Shown here one piece after another: positions 34,443 through 43,474 of a stretch of DNA of 64,000 bases. The stretch comes from Isoetes taiwanensis (taxonomy: Eukaryota; Streptophyta; Lycopodiopsida; Isoetales; Isoetaceae). The stretch covers positions 498,001 to 562,000 of the forward strand of contig JAJEKV010000207.1 of assembly GCA_021234155.1 (NCBI GenBank), in the 5' to 3' direction. Within the stretch, counting starts at the first letter, position 1; each line of letters opens with the position of its first letter. Both the position numbers and the translations under genes were made by a program. The notes under the pieces were generated by a model. The model saw only the letters and a program-made list of their open reading frames with translations, had not been told where the DNA came from and did no database searches.

Positions 34443-34997
34443 GTGCGGACTTGGCTTGCGAAGGCACCAAGCTTTGCAAACATAGTTTTGGTTTTGATTT
34501 CAAGATCGACGGTGAGACCGGATAAGTGGTGGTCTAGCTTAACATCATTATCTCGACAAGTTCATGATCTCTCAAGAGCGGATGGAACCCTGGAAGGGGC
34601 GATTTATGGAGGATGTTCCATCGATGGACAAGGTCAGCAAAGATGGTGCGACCCGGTCCTATACATAGAATTCCCTATCCGGCCAAGAGTTATCAAGTAC
34701 TTCATTACCCGGCTTGGTCGAGGAAGATCAAATTGTATCGCAGTGGTACATGAATGGCCTATTCTCGGGGGGCTATCTTTGTTTGGAATGAAACCTATAT
34801 CCGTGGTTGGAAATAAGGACATGGTTGAAACCATTCGGTCATACACGGATCCGCTTCATGAGCATTTCAAGGGGAGGAAGACAAATGGAAGCGAGAAAAG
34901 GCGGCGAGGACCCAGGGAGACAAAGGCGACGGAGCGAGAATGTCGAAGGTTTAGACCGAGAATCTTTGCGAACACATTCTTGAAAAACCGAGATTGA
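34443..34997 (+). CDS. Unrecognised open frame before the phosphatase remnant
   Basis: A 184-codon frame on the plus strand. Its middle looks globular (WCDPVLYIEFPIRPRVIKYF; HEWPILGGLSLFG). The tail is basic (GRKTNGSEKRRRGPRETKAT) and could be a nuclear signal. It stops in CCGAGATTGAGGTGAGTTT, where GTGAGT could be a splice donor. It may be an upstream exon of the FCP1-like gene or a separate cargo gene. No family recognised. Confidence 0.35.
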   Translation: MRTWLAKAPSFANIVLVLISRSTVRPDKWWSSLTSLSRQVHDLSRADGTLEGAIYGGCSIDGQGQQRWCDPVLYIEFPIRPRVIKYFITRLGRGRSNCIAVVHEWPILGGLSLFGMKPISVVGNKDMVETIRSYTDPLHEHFKGRKTNGSEKRRRGPRETKATERECRRFRPRIFANTFLKNRD

Positions 34998-35023
34998 GGT
35001 GAGTTTACTTTGCTCTATCGGTG

Positions 35024-35103
35024 TTTCTCGACTTCATGAGTCGAGAAAACTCGTTTTCTTTCAATACCTTTTCTTTTCATTCTCGACTCGCGAGTCGAGA
35101 AAA
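35024..35103. repeat. Two CTCGACTNNNGAGTCGAG palindromes
   Basis: TTTCTCGACTTCATGAGTCG (with GAGAAA following) at 35024-35048 and a perfect 22-base palindrome at 35080-35101. Both are followed by AACTCGTT. Confidence 0.8.
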
Positions 35104-35249
35104 CTCGTTCCTTTCGACGGTCATCATTCGGGGACTTCCATGTCAACGACTCGGATCATTGTCATTGGATAGCAGCCGGTTCACGTCGCGAGGAGGAGAA
35201 TGCACTCCCCAAAGACAATCGAGCAAGACACTACTCCACGGCCTTTAAA

Positions 35250-35967
35250 GGACACGAAAAGATAATGATCCGCATTTGGATCCCGATGAACGGAAATATG
35301 GTCGTGAGTCAAACTCAAGCGGGATCCAAATTTGGTCCCACCAAGCTTGTAATATTTGCGTCAATGGAGTATTAGCTGCAGTATACCACGATAAAGACGC
35401 CCCCGAGATTAACACCTCGCAGATCCCAACCAAAAGCGAGCATAAAATAGTGTATCCAGGGCCTAGAGCTAAGGAAATTGTTGAATAATGTGCCGAGCGG
35501 GGATTGAAGTGGGCATATGGCAAAGAAAAATATTGTCAATGTTCTTGGTGTTCTCGGCATTTCAGTTTTGAAGTTCAAGTTCGTTTGGGGAAACGAAAGG
35601 GTCGAGCATGTGTCGGACCTCGATCCAGCCATCACAAAGGGAAGCCTATAATGGTGAAAAGGCTGGGCCGGGGGGTTTATGAGCAATTCAAGGACTATGG
35701 CAAACACAACGCTGATCATAGACGACTCCGCCTACAAGTGCTATCATAACGCCAAAATACAATCATTGCTAAGCCATATCGACCTGAAGAATATGAGACG
35801 GATAGGTGGTTGTCCTTCGGACTACATCCTGTCTTGGCGGAATCCTCTTTGCCATTCTTGTCGCCCGATGTGCTTACGAACTATCCGAGCCTCCACGGAA
35901 CCCGATCGAGAGCAAGGCGATCATGAAAGCTATGGACGACAAATACTTTGGTGAACAAGAAGAGTGA
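35250..35967 (+). pseudogene. FCP1/NLI-interacting-factor-like phosphatase, frameshifted
   Basis: Read across frames, the pieces line up with the plant HAD-type FCP1-homology domain. These are TKLVIF then VNGVLAAVYHDKDAP (about 35340-35400, where DVNG or DxDG with the nucleophile Asp is expected), PGPRAKEIVE and a GLKVGIW-like piece (35458-35520), KKNIVNVLGVLGI and FKFVWGNE (35530-35600), and NTTLIIDDSAYKCYHN (35700-35750), which is HAD motif III. Last come KPYRPEEYETDRWLSFGLHP and the end KAIMKAMDDKYFGEQEE, stop at 35965-35967. At least four shifts are needed. The first falls on the nucleophile Asp, which is not present as read. Such enzymes remove phosphate from proteins. Here it looks like host sequence captured by the 16.8-kb element. 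Confidence 0.55.
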
Positions 35968-36039
35968 CCCCGCTTTCAGATAGTCAAATTGTGTGAATAT
36001 TGTAAACGAACGTGAACACATGTATTGAACATTTTGTAA

Positions 36040-36365
36040 TGAATATACTTGTATATTGAGTTTTCGATGCCTTTCTCGACTCACGAGTCGAGAAAGGCAT
36101 GCTTGTCTGATTGATGAGACCATTTGTATGTTTCATTTGTGATTTGGATGCGAGGCATGATCTATTATGATAATGCTTGTACATTGCGTTTTCTAGGCCT
36201 TTTCGACTTCGCGAAGTCGAGAAAGGCATGCTGGTTGTCTCGTTGACGAACCATTTGTATGCTTCCGTGTGTGATTGGATGCAACCATATTCTAATGAGA
36301 ATGGTTGTACTTTCACTTTTATGGGCCTTTCTCGACTCGCGAGTCGAGAAAGACACTACTTCCCA
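36040..36365. repeat. Three tandem units, each with a GCCTTTCTCGACT palindrome
   Basis: Units of about 125-130 bases. The palindromes are at 36069-36098 (30 bases, one central mismatch), 36197-36227 and 36325-36353. Each lies in a shared frame of CTTGTACATTG before and ACCATTTGTATG or TTGGATGCA after. Confidence 0.8.
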
Positions 36366-36436
36366 CGTCATTGGATGCAGTTGTATGGAATGAATGTTCT
36401 CCATTGTAATTTGATTTCAACGTTCTTTTCTTCGTT

Positions 36437-36918
36437 TTGACTAATGGCACCGTAATTGTTAATCATACTCTCCTTGCTCCAGGTGGTTCAGGCACAGATC
36501 CGACACCAGCACAGATCCCGCTCGGGGCATCACGAGAGACGCTCCAGCGGTACGCAGATCCCGCTCAAGATGGAAGAAATACCGTTCTGGCACAGATCCC
36601 GGTCACGCTACACTCTTGCCCGGCCTTTGGGACAAGGTTGCTCGTGAATTCAGAGGTTGCTCCCTACACCCTGGGGATAAAGAACAGGCGAAGAACAAAG
36701 AGAAAGTCCAGGAAGCTCAAAGCATCTTGCAAGCATTGCATAACATCCATGGAGGTTGGGGAAGGAGCATATTCGATGAAAGGCTGCGGGAGGCAAGTGG
36801 AGAAGTCGGGTGGACGGGTCGGCCGGTAGCTCCAGAGGCACCTCCACGTGAGGCATTCCACACTCTTCAGGTTGCCCCAAGGCTTACTGAGGCGGCAAGA
36901 AGAAGCGCCGCTAGTTAA
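36437..36918 (+). CDS. Unrecognised plus-strand frames with CAGATCCCG repeats
   Basis: Overlapping frames; none is recognised. Four copies of (GG/A)CACAGATCC or CGCAGATCC occur at 36490-36605. The 3' half (36616-36918) has a charged helical segment (KEQAKNKEKVQEAQSILQAL). Possible last exon of a cargo gene, broken by a shift near 36640. AATAAA occurs at about 37022. Confidence 0.25.
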
Positions 36919-37246
36919 TCCCTAAGGTGGACCACCTACCAAGATGATGTAATGTGGTGACAAAGAAGACCACCATGGTCTCAAGCGTCCGATGTAAAAT
37001 ACATTGTATCTGTTCAATTTATTAATAAAAATTCTTTTTCAACTAGATCTTCGGTTTCAAACTTTAATGAATTTCCTTTGTTTCAGTTGCATTGTTTTTG
37101 TTCTCGACTCGCGAACCAGGGAAAACTGCAGCAAAGCTCGGATTCAGAGTTTTATTCAAAAATTCGAATTAAGGATAGTTTTCGAGTCGGGGTGCTACTT
37201 TTTATGTAAATTAACCGGGTTCCGGAAAAAAATGGGAATGGAATGA

Positions 37247-37271
37247 GTCCCACTTTAATTAAATACGACTT
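37247..37271 (-). repeat. Right terminal inverted repeat of the 16.8-kb element
   Basis: Perfect reverse complement of 20489-20513, with GAGTCCC at 37245-37251 as the subterminal word. Confidence 0.7.
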
Positions 37272-37290
37272 GATGGCAATTATGGGATGT

Positions 37291-37535
37291 CAGATGATAA
37301 TGAATGAACAAGAGGGTGAACCTGCAATGACAGTACAAGAATCAGTTCAACATCTAGCTGCCATGTGGTGATATGGTGGCAGCTTTGGAGAAGATGTTTG
37401 GAAAGCAAGTTTATATGGAAGCAAGCCTTGAGTGTATCAGATGATAATGAATGAACAAGAGGGTGAACCTGCAATGACAGTACAAGAACCAGTTCAACAT
37501 TTAGCTGCCATGTGGTGATATGGTGGCAGCTTTTT
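37291..37535 (-). repeat. Two tandem units in the gypsy-1 3' noncoding region
   Basis: About 98 bases starting CAGATGATAATGAATGAACA occur at 37291 and 37436, nearly identical. Each ends in a hairpin AGCTGCCA...TGGCAGCT whose arms resemble the LTR edge hairpin. Confidence 0.8.
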
Positions 37536-37876
37536 CTGGGATATGAATGTATACTCAGGGCAGAGTAGAAAAATGATGAAGTATGAATGGTGGACTACTC
37601 TTGAACAGAATGGAAGGTTTATGAATGAAGAGCAGAGGGTGTACCTGTTATACAAAATCAATTAAGGTTAGCATAAAATGCTGTCTGGTGGTGGAAGTGA
37701 AGACAGCATGCTCATCAAGGTGAATGGCTGAGAAGTGAATAAAGGTGTAAGGTAAAATCAAGAGGGTGGTCCTGCATGGTAAAGTATAATATTAGGAAGA
37801 AACAAACCTGAGCCTCATGTACTTGTAGCCTTGAAATAAACATTTTCTGCAACTTCACATTAGAACCAAGGACGTT

Positions 37877-38093
37877 AATTTATCAATTGCTATAAATGAA
37901 CTAATTTAAAATAAATCAGCACTAAAGGAATAATACCTATTGCAGTTGCAAGGAACACTTTTATCTAACACACTGCCTATTCTATTTATCAATTGCTATA
38001 AATGAACTAACTTAAGATAAATCAGTACTTTAAGAGTAATACCTATTGCCTTTGCAAAAAAAACACTTTTATCTAACACACTGCCTACTCTAA
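37877..38093 (-). repeat. Tandem duplication of about 108 bases after integrase
   Basis: TATCAATTGCTATAAATGAA to ACACTGCCTA is present twice in a row with few changes. The second unit overlaps the end of the integrase frame. Confidence 0.8.
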
Positions 38094-39309
38094 CATCTAA
38101 ACAGCAAGGTTTATTCAAATAGACTAAGGGCAACATGTCACGCCGATTACCTCTTAAGATGTAAAATGTTGATAGGATTTGGTAAGATTCTTCCTTCTCG
38201 GTATAGACTTCAACCAATATGAATCTTGGCTTCTTTGGTCCTGTAACTTCAAAAGGTCCTTCCCACAGCTCTTCAAATTTGCTAGCACGGTCTTCCTTTG
38301 CCTTATTCCATTTTAGAACTAGCTCTCCATCTTTCAAGGTACCTTGCAATTTGTGTGCTGCTTTGAAGGCTGCTAGATCTTTAGCCTTTTTTAATAGTAT
38401 AGCATTTTCAGCTTCATATCTATGCTCTTCTAGTTGCATAAGCCGTACACACCTTTCTTCAAGTGCTTCCCCTATTTCCAAATTTAATTTCAAAGCCATT
38501 CTCAAAGATGGAAGCTCAAGCTCTACTGGAATGATAGATTCTACCCCATAAACTAGACTAAAAGGTGTATGTTTGGTCGAGGTTTTAGTTGTAGTTCTGT
38601 AAGCCCACAGAGCATCATGCAACTTCAAATGCCAATCCTTTTTTGAGACACTAATAGTCTTTTTGAGGATAGTTTTGAGCACTTTGTTAGTGGATTCTGC
38701 CTGACCATTACCTTGGGGATAGTAGGATGAACTCTTAGAATGTCTTACTTTGAGAGTTGCTAGCAGTGTAGCTATAACATCATTCAGAAACTGGCTGCCT
38801 CTATCAGATATAAGTTTGAAAGGGACACCAAATCTGGCACAGATATTTTCATGGATGAACCTAGCAGTAGTATAAGCATTTGCTTGTCTCAGGGGAATAG
38901 CTTCAGCCCATTTTGTAAAATAATCAGTAGCTACAAGAATATACTGGTGCTGTGCAGAAGAAGGTGGATCTACAGGTCCTATGAAATCAAGTCCCCAGAC
39001 TTGGAAGGGTCCTGGAGAAGTTATGGCAGTTAAGGCAGCTGGTTGAAGAATTCTTCTACCAAAAATTTGGCATTTATGGCAGCATTTGATTGTCTCATAG
39101 CAGTCCTTGAAGAGAGTTGGCCAATAATAACCAGCCCTCAAGATTTTTTTTGCTGTAGTATCTGCAGCAAAATGTCCACCACATACTCCTTCATGACATG
39201 CTTCTATCACTAACTTAGCTTCTTCTTCATCAACACACCTCAAAATGATACCCTCTTTGTCATACCTGCATAACACATTATCTATTAGCTTGAACTTATT
39301 GCAAGCCAA
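37996..39309 (-). CDS. Gypsy-1 integrase
   Basis: A 437-codon open frame. The N-terminal zinc site is HEGVCGGH with CCHKCQ about 35 residues on. The catalytic core reads VWGLDFIGPVDPP (first Asp), LISDRGSQFLNDVI (second Asp) and GNGQAESTNKVL (Glu), so the DDE triad is complete. The C-terminal part carries LQGTLKDGELVLKW and KFEELWEGPFEV, the usual DNA-binding end. It joins retroelement DNA to the chromosome. The upstream frame (RT and RNase H) overlaps it by a few bases at 39285-39309, as if one polyprotein were split by a shift. The last 40 or so residues run into the tandem repeat and are probably not original. Confidence 0.88.
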   Translation of the reverse strand: MACNKFKLIDNVLCRYDKEGIILRCVDEEEAKLVIEACHEGVCGGHFAADTTAKKILRAGYYWPTLFKDCYETIKCCHKCQIFGRRILQPAALTAITSPGPFQVWGLDFIGPVDPPSSAQHQYILVATDYFTKWAEAIPLRQANAYTTARFIHENICARFGVPFKLISDRGSQFLNDVIATLLATLKVRHSKSSSYYPQGNGQAESTNKVLKTILKKTISVSKKDWHLKLHDALWAYRTTTKTSTKHTPFSLVYGVESIIPVELELPSLRMALKLNLEIGEALEERCVRLMQLEEHRYEAENAILLKKAKDLAAFKAAHKLQGTLKDGELVLKWNKAKEDRASKFEELWEGPFEVTGPKKPRFILVEVYTEKEESYQILSTFYILRGNRRDMLPLVYLNKPCCLDVRVGSVLDKSVFFAKAIGITLKVLIYLKLVHL

Positions 39310-40942
39310 TCTGCCTCCTGCACAAGGTTTACATTAGCACCTGCATCATCTTGAACCTCATGAGTCAAACCTTCTTCATCTTCCTGCTCAAACAAAATAT
39401 TAGTCAAATATGTACTGGGATCATTTACCAAATTAATCACTTTAACAACAATATCATATTCTTGAATCTTACAAGCCCATCTGCATATCTTGGCCTTAGG
39501 CTGTTTTTTTGAGAACAACAAGGACAAAGGATTTTGCTTCATATACACCTGAGTATGACTGTTTTGGATAAGATGTCCTTGTCTATCAATCAAAAACATA
39601 AGAGCTGCTGCACTTTTCTCGAGCCTTGGGTACCTCATTTCAGTATTAGACCAAATCTTGCTAGAAAAAGTTACCACCCCTTCCTCTTGCAATAAAACCA
39701 ACCCTACAGCTCTTTTTGTTACACTGATATAAGCTTCAAAAGGTTTAGTTGCATCAGGAGGTTTTAAAAGTGCAGAATTGGAGATGGCTTGTATAATACT
39801 GTCGAAGGCAAGTTGGCAAGTCTGAGTCCACTCTACCATGATTAACTTACTCTCATGCTTGGTATATTTGCCTACCTTGGTGAGATCAGATATAGGAGCT
39901 ACAGTATTAGAGAAGTGAGGAACATACATTCTTAAAAAACTTACCATACCTAAGAAACTTTTTACTTCCTTAACAGTTTTGGGTGATGCAAGCTTTTTTA
40001 ATGCTTCCACTTTGCTCTCATCCACTTGAATCCCTTTAGAGGAAATCTCATGCCCTAACAATCCTCCCTTGGAGCATAGAAATACGCATTTCTTAGGGTT
40101 TAAACTCACTCCTCCCTTCCTGCACATGCCACATATCTTAGTTAGATAATTGAAATGATCTCTCAAGGCTGATCCCAAACAGAGATCATCAAGAAAAACT
40201 CTAAAAGCAGTAGGAGGCATATCCTTGAATATAGTATCCATTGTTCTTTGAAAAGTTGCTGGAGCATTCATCAAACCAAAAGGCATTCTCTTCATAGCAA
40301 AAGTTCCCCATGGAGTGATGAAAGCTGTTTTTGGTTGATCTTCTAACTTAACAGAAATTTGGTTGAATCCTGAAAAGCCATCCAAAAAAGAGTATGTCTC
40401 CTTCCACAAGAAGCGGCATGTAAAACCTCTTCCAAAAAAGGCAGAGGGTAGCAGTCTTTAACAGTGGCCTTGTTCAAATCTCTATAATCAATACAAATCC
40501 TGATAGTTTTGTTCTTTTTTTCAACAGGCACAATGCATGATAACCATTCTGGATTTGAAATTTCAGTGATCACACCTGCATCTTTCATTTTTAGTAACTC
40601 CTCTCTAATTAAGTCTAGCAAAGCCACATTAATCCTTCTTAGTTTTTGCATCACAGGGCTGACACCTTCCTTAATTTTTATTTCAAATTCACAAATGTTT
40701 TTATCAACACCAATCAGCTCATTATAATCCCATGCAAAAACATCTTTCCATTCTTTGAAGAAATCTATTACCATGCATTCATTCTTTTCCTCAAACATAT
40801 CACCAACATAAAGAGTTCTTTCTTGTCCATTTTTTTCTATCTTGATTTCTCTAACCTGTTTTTCACTACTAGCATTGATTACCAATATAGGATGTAGTTT
40901 GTTTGAGTTCTTCTTCCTCCAATTCTTCCTCCTTGATAGCAC
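39285..40942 (-). pseudogene. Gypsy-1 reverse transcriptase and RNase H, one frameshift
   Basis: The first frame (40343-40942) carries the RT start: VFAWDYNELIGVD, GVSPVMQKLRRINV, EWLSCIVPVEKKNKTIRICI DYRDLNKAT. The next (39285-40409) carries SFLDGFSGFNQISV, MPFGLMNAPATFQ and FRVFLDDL (the YxDD site, here FLDD), then the RNase H region with FEAYISVTKRAVGLVLLQEE and YPRLEKSAAALMFLIDRQGH. A shift near 40400 separates them. RT copies element RNA into DNA and the RNase H removes the RNA. Upstream is the separate RNase H domain at 41 kb. Confidence 0.85.
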
Positions 40943-40993
40943 CTTTCTCGCAAATGTTCGAGCAAAACACTCTTACACAAGATATCAGCCTCT

Positions 40994-41330
40994 TCATTGA
41001 ACTTTCTTGTGACATGAAGTAGCTCGGGATGCAAATGTTGATAGTTCCCCTAGTGCTTGATCCCTAAGCATAATCATCTCTTCATTTTTTGTTTGATATT
41101 CTCCCAAGATTTGCCTGCATACAAGTTGAGAGTCTCCAAATACAATGATGTCAGTAACACCTAAATGCTTAGCCTCTTGTAGTCGTGCTATCAAAGCTTT
41201 ATATTCAGCCATGTTAGAAGTAGCATTTTGATGAATTCTCGCCAACTTTTGCCATTAGTTTGCTTGACCTGCCCTAAGAATGGCGTGAGGGAAGAAGCTA
41301 TACTCAATTTCTTAGAGACACCACCATCAA
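40994..41330 (-). pseudogene. Gypsy-1 extra RNase H domain upstream of RT
   Basis: Reads FDGGVSKK (first Asp; another frame, about 41320), then SNMAEYKALIARLQEAKHLG (Glu) and DIIVFGDSQLVCRQILGEYQ (Asp). This is the pattern of the RNase H found as a second copy in plant Tat-type gypsy elements. In those I know, the extra copy follows the RT-linked RNase H. Here it lies between protease and RT. One frameshift near 41250 is needed. Confidence 0.7.
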
Positions 41331-41850
41331 ACCATAAATAAGCAAAGTTTATTTCTGGTGTACATTGCATACCTTAATTGGACTTGTGTCCACCCCATAT
41401 TGGTCATGGTAACTTCATATACCCCAAGTTGATTGGATATCAACACATCTTCTTCAATGAAGTTAAAAGAATCAAACTCCCCAAGCTTGTTGTAGATAAC
41501 AACTTTTTTTCTTCCATCGGTTATGGTACATTCCCCTTTTGACCAAGCAGTGTCTGGCATCTATCAATTGATGACCATCTCCTTCCTAGAAGTAAATCAT
41601 AAATGTCCGCTTTTTCATCCATTCCTTCAAATGCAACCACAACAAAATTAGCAAAGCCACAACAATTCCTTCAATATCTATTGGTACTTTACTTACAATC
41701 CCTATGGGATTAATTCTTGAATTAGAGAAAGATTTGATTACCATAGGAGCTTTCTTTGTCTACCTCTAAGCCACATTGTTTCATCACATGATGTGGCATA
41801 ACATTTAGAGGTGATCCCCATCCAACAATACCTTAGACAAAGCTTTCTTC
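41327..41850 (-). pseudogene. Gypsy-1 protease region
   Basis: In sense direction ALSKVLLDG, followed in the next frame by GSPLNVMPHHVMKQCGLEV, gives an aspartic protease site of the DGGS kind near 41820. After it, 41327-41560 holds WSKGECTITDGRKKVVIYNK. Shifts near 41800 and 41570 break it. It would cut the polyprotein. Confidence 0.6.
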
Positions 41851-42607
41851 CCAATGTTGGCTCGCACATGTGAAAGCACCAGGATCATGTTCATCTTGTA
41901 CTAGCATTTGCTCCTTAATGTGATTTGTAAACGCAATTTGTTCCTCTTGTGTGAGACAAACCTGTTCATCTTGAGTCAAGTTAAGCATCTTCTTTCTATA
42001 AGTGGGTGCAATCCTTAATAATGTGAGCAAATCTACACTAACTTTAGAATTTCTCATAAGTACTTCAAAGTCATCACCATCTTTATCTTTTTTCAGGAAT
42101 TTCTGACAAGGCACAGGAGGTACAAGTTGCTTACCATCTTGTGCAGGTTGCTTGTTTTCACTCATTTTACCTTTAGCAGCGCTAGCTTCCATTTCTTCTT
42201 GAGATAACCCCTTGTCTTTCATTCCCCTCGTATGCACAGCCATTATTTCTTCCTGCTCTTCAAATTCCTGCATAAATCTGATAGGATAGCTAGTTTCAGA
42301 CAAATATTTGTGATAGCTTGATAGGCTCGGCGATTTTGGCTTTCTCTTGTCTTGCAAAATACTCTTTGACACTACATCTGTCTTCATAATGTCCTGTAGC
42401 TTTGCAAAAGGCACAAACAGAACACTCTTTTCCATAATGGCCTCTCTTGTTGCACTTGAGGCATATCCTGTACCAACAAACATCAGAAGAATGAGTTTCT
42501 CTCATACAATGTGCACAAGGGGGATAACGTTTTCTTTCAGGTCTAGATGCTTTCAATTCTTGAAGTTGCTTGGTGACCTCAAGTAAAAGCCTCAACAACT
42601 TTATCAA
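41833..42607 (-). pseudogene. Gypsy-1 gag C-terminus with three zinc knuckles and linker
   Basis: Frame 42296-42607 holds CAHCMRETHSSDVC, CLKCNKRGHYGKEC and CAFCKATGHYEDRC, three CCHC-type knuckles in a row. Frame 41833-42483 continues with a charged linker (HTRGMKDKGLSQEEMEAS) to the protease. The two frames overlap, so one shift near 42300-42480 separates them. The knuckles bind element RNA. Confidence 0.75.
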
Positions 42608-42667
42608 TCTGCCTTGCCTTAGTAGTAGCGGCCGATCTTGTCGATTCTTGGTGCCTTGGGTTTCTTC

Positions 42668-43432
42668 TTATCTTTTTGTATAGCATATCTTTGGTATAGC
42701 ATCAGCACCCATATATTCCTGTTCAAAATCTGGGAAGAAAGGATCATTAGTGGTATGAGTATCATCCGGTAAATAGGAAAGCACATCAGCAATCTCAATG
42801 GCCTTGTTAAAAGCTTTGTGGATGGTTGCAAATCCCTCCTGTTTGTAAATCTTTAGCATCCTCCTGTGTACTCTTGATCTACCAGTCAGACCCCTTATGA
42901 AAGATGCAACAAGGTGTAAGGTATAGTTAGGTACTTGATTAGTTTGGCATTTTGTTAAGTACACATGAAATCTTTCCACATATTGGTGAACAGTCTCACC
43001 ATTTCTAATATGAAAGGTTTGTAATTCAAAAATGAGATCTTGAGGGTCATAAACCTTACCGAATCTAGATAAGAACCTTTTGACAATTTCATCCCATGTG
43101 TTGATACCATCACTTATCACATACTCCAACCAAGCCCTTACTTCATCATTTTTGAAGCATTTCTTGAATTCAGCAAACTTAGTCCCTTTCTTGTGTCCAT
43201 ATTCTTGATAATATTCATCAAAGATCTTAAGAAAGTTGTTAGCACTCATGCTAGAATCAAATGTAGGAACAGGAATAGGGACATTGAGTTCAAAGTATTG
43301 AGCAGGCATACTAGCATTGAGATTTACTGACTTATTTAGATGTACAGATACACCTTGAGGAGTAGCTTGTGTTTCTGTATTGTCTTGCACCTCAGCATGG
43401 TCGGATGTTTCAGCATTTCGTCTAGGAGCCAT
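42668..43432 (-). CDS. Gypsy-1 gag capsid
   Basis: Start chosen at the ATG giving MAPRRNAETSD (43432), 22 bases after the primer-binding site in sense direction. The retrotransposon-gag domain is clear: FKKCFKNDEVRAWLEYVI, WDEIVKRFLSRFG, LQTFHIRNGETVHQYVERFH and SFIRGLTGRSRVHRRML. It forms the particle. The frame ends at 42668 and the zinc knuckles follow in another frame (from 42607), so the original gag was longer. Confidence 0.85.
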   Translation of the reverse strand: MAPRRNAETSDHAEVQDNTETQATPQGVSVHLNKSVNLNASMPAQYFELNVPIPVPTFDSSMSANNFLKIFDEYYQEYGHKKGTKFAEFKKCFKNDEVRAWLEYVISDGINTWDEIVKRFLSRFGKVYDPQDLIFELQTFHIRNGETVHQYVERFHVYLTKCQTNQVPNYTLHLVASFIRGLTGRSRVHRRMLKIYKQEGFATIHKAFNKAIEIADVLSYLPDDTHTTNDPFFPDFEQEYMGADAIPKICYTKR

Positions 43433-43453
43433 AGTTCCCAAGAACCAGGTTGG

Positions 43454-43471
43454 ATCTCGGTAGGACCTCCA
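43454..43471 (-). other. Gypsy-1 primer-binding site
   Basis: TGGAGGTCCTACCGAGAT on the minus strand, three bases after the LTR end. It begins TGG as a tRNA CCA-end complement must, and from memory agrees over 18 bases with the 3' end of a plant tRNA-Gln. Confidence 0.65.
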
Positions 43472-43474
43472 AGA

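Larger units (their letters stand above)
20489..37271. mobile_element. 16.8-kb DNA element with 25-bp terminal inverted repeats
   Basis: A perfect 25-base inverted repeat starting AAGTCGTATTTAATTAAAGT lies at 20489-20513 and 37247-37271. GATG occurs directly outside both ends (20485-20488, 37272-37275), a candidate 4-bp target duplication. TGGGACTC recurs near both ends. Outside both ends the sequence belongs to gypsy-1, so this is an insertion into it. Cargo: a DUF7869 gene near the left end on the minus strand, an FCP1-like phosphatase remnant near the right end on the plus strand, palindrome arrays, three Helitrons and a hAT-like MITE. The superfamily is not recognised. The borders rest on one copy only. 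Confidence 0.6.

Noticed and set aside
20489-37271. CACTA or Mutator identity for the 16.8-kb element
   Set aside because: The ends do not begin CACTA, the candidate duplication is not 3 or 9 bases, and no TNPD- or MURA-like frame was seen.
38219-39033. Plus-strand frames across the integrase region
   Set aside because: Shadows of the minus-strand integrase, which has the full zinc site and DDE residues.
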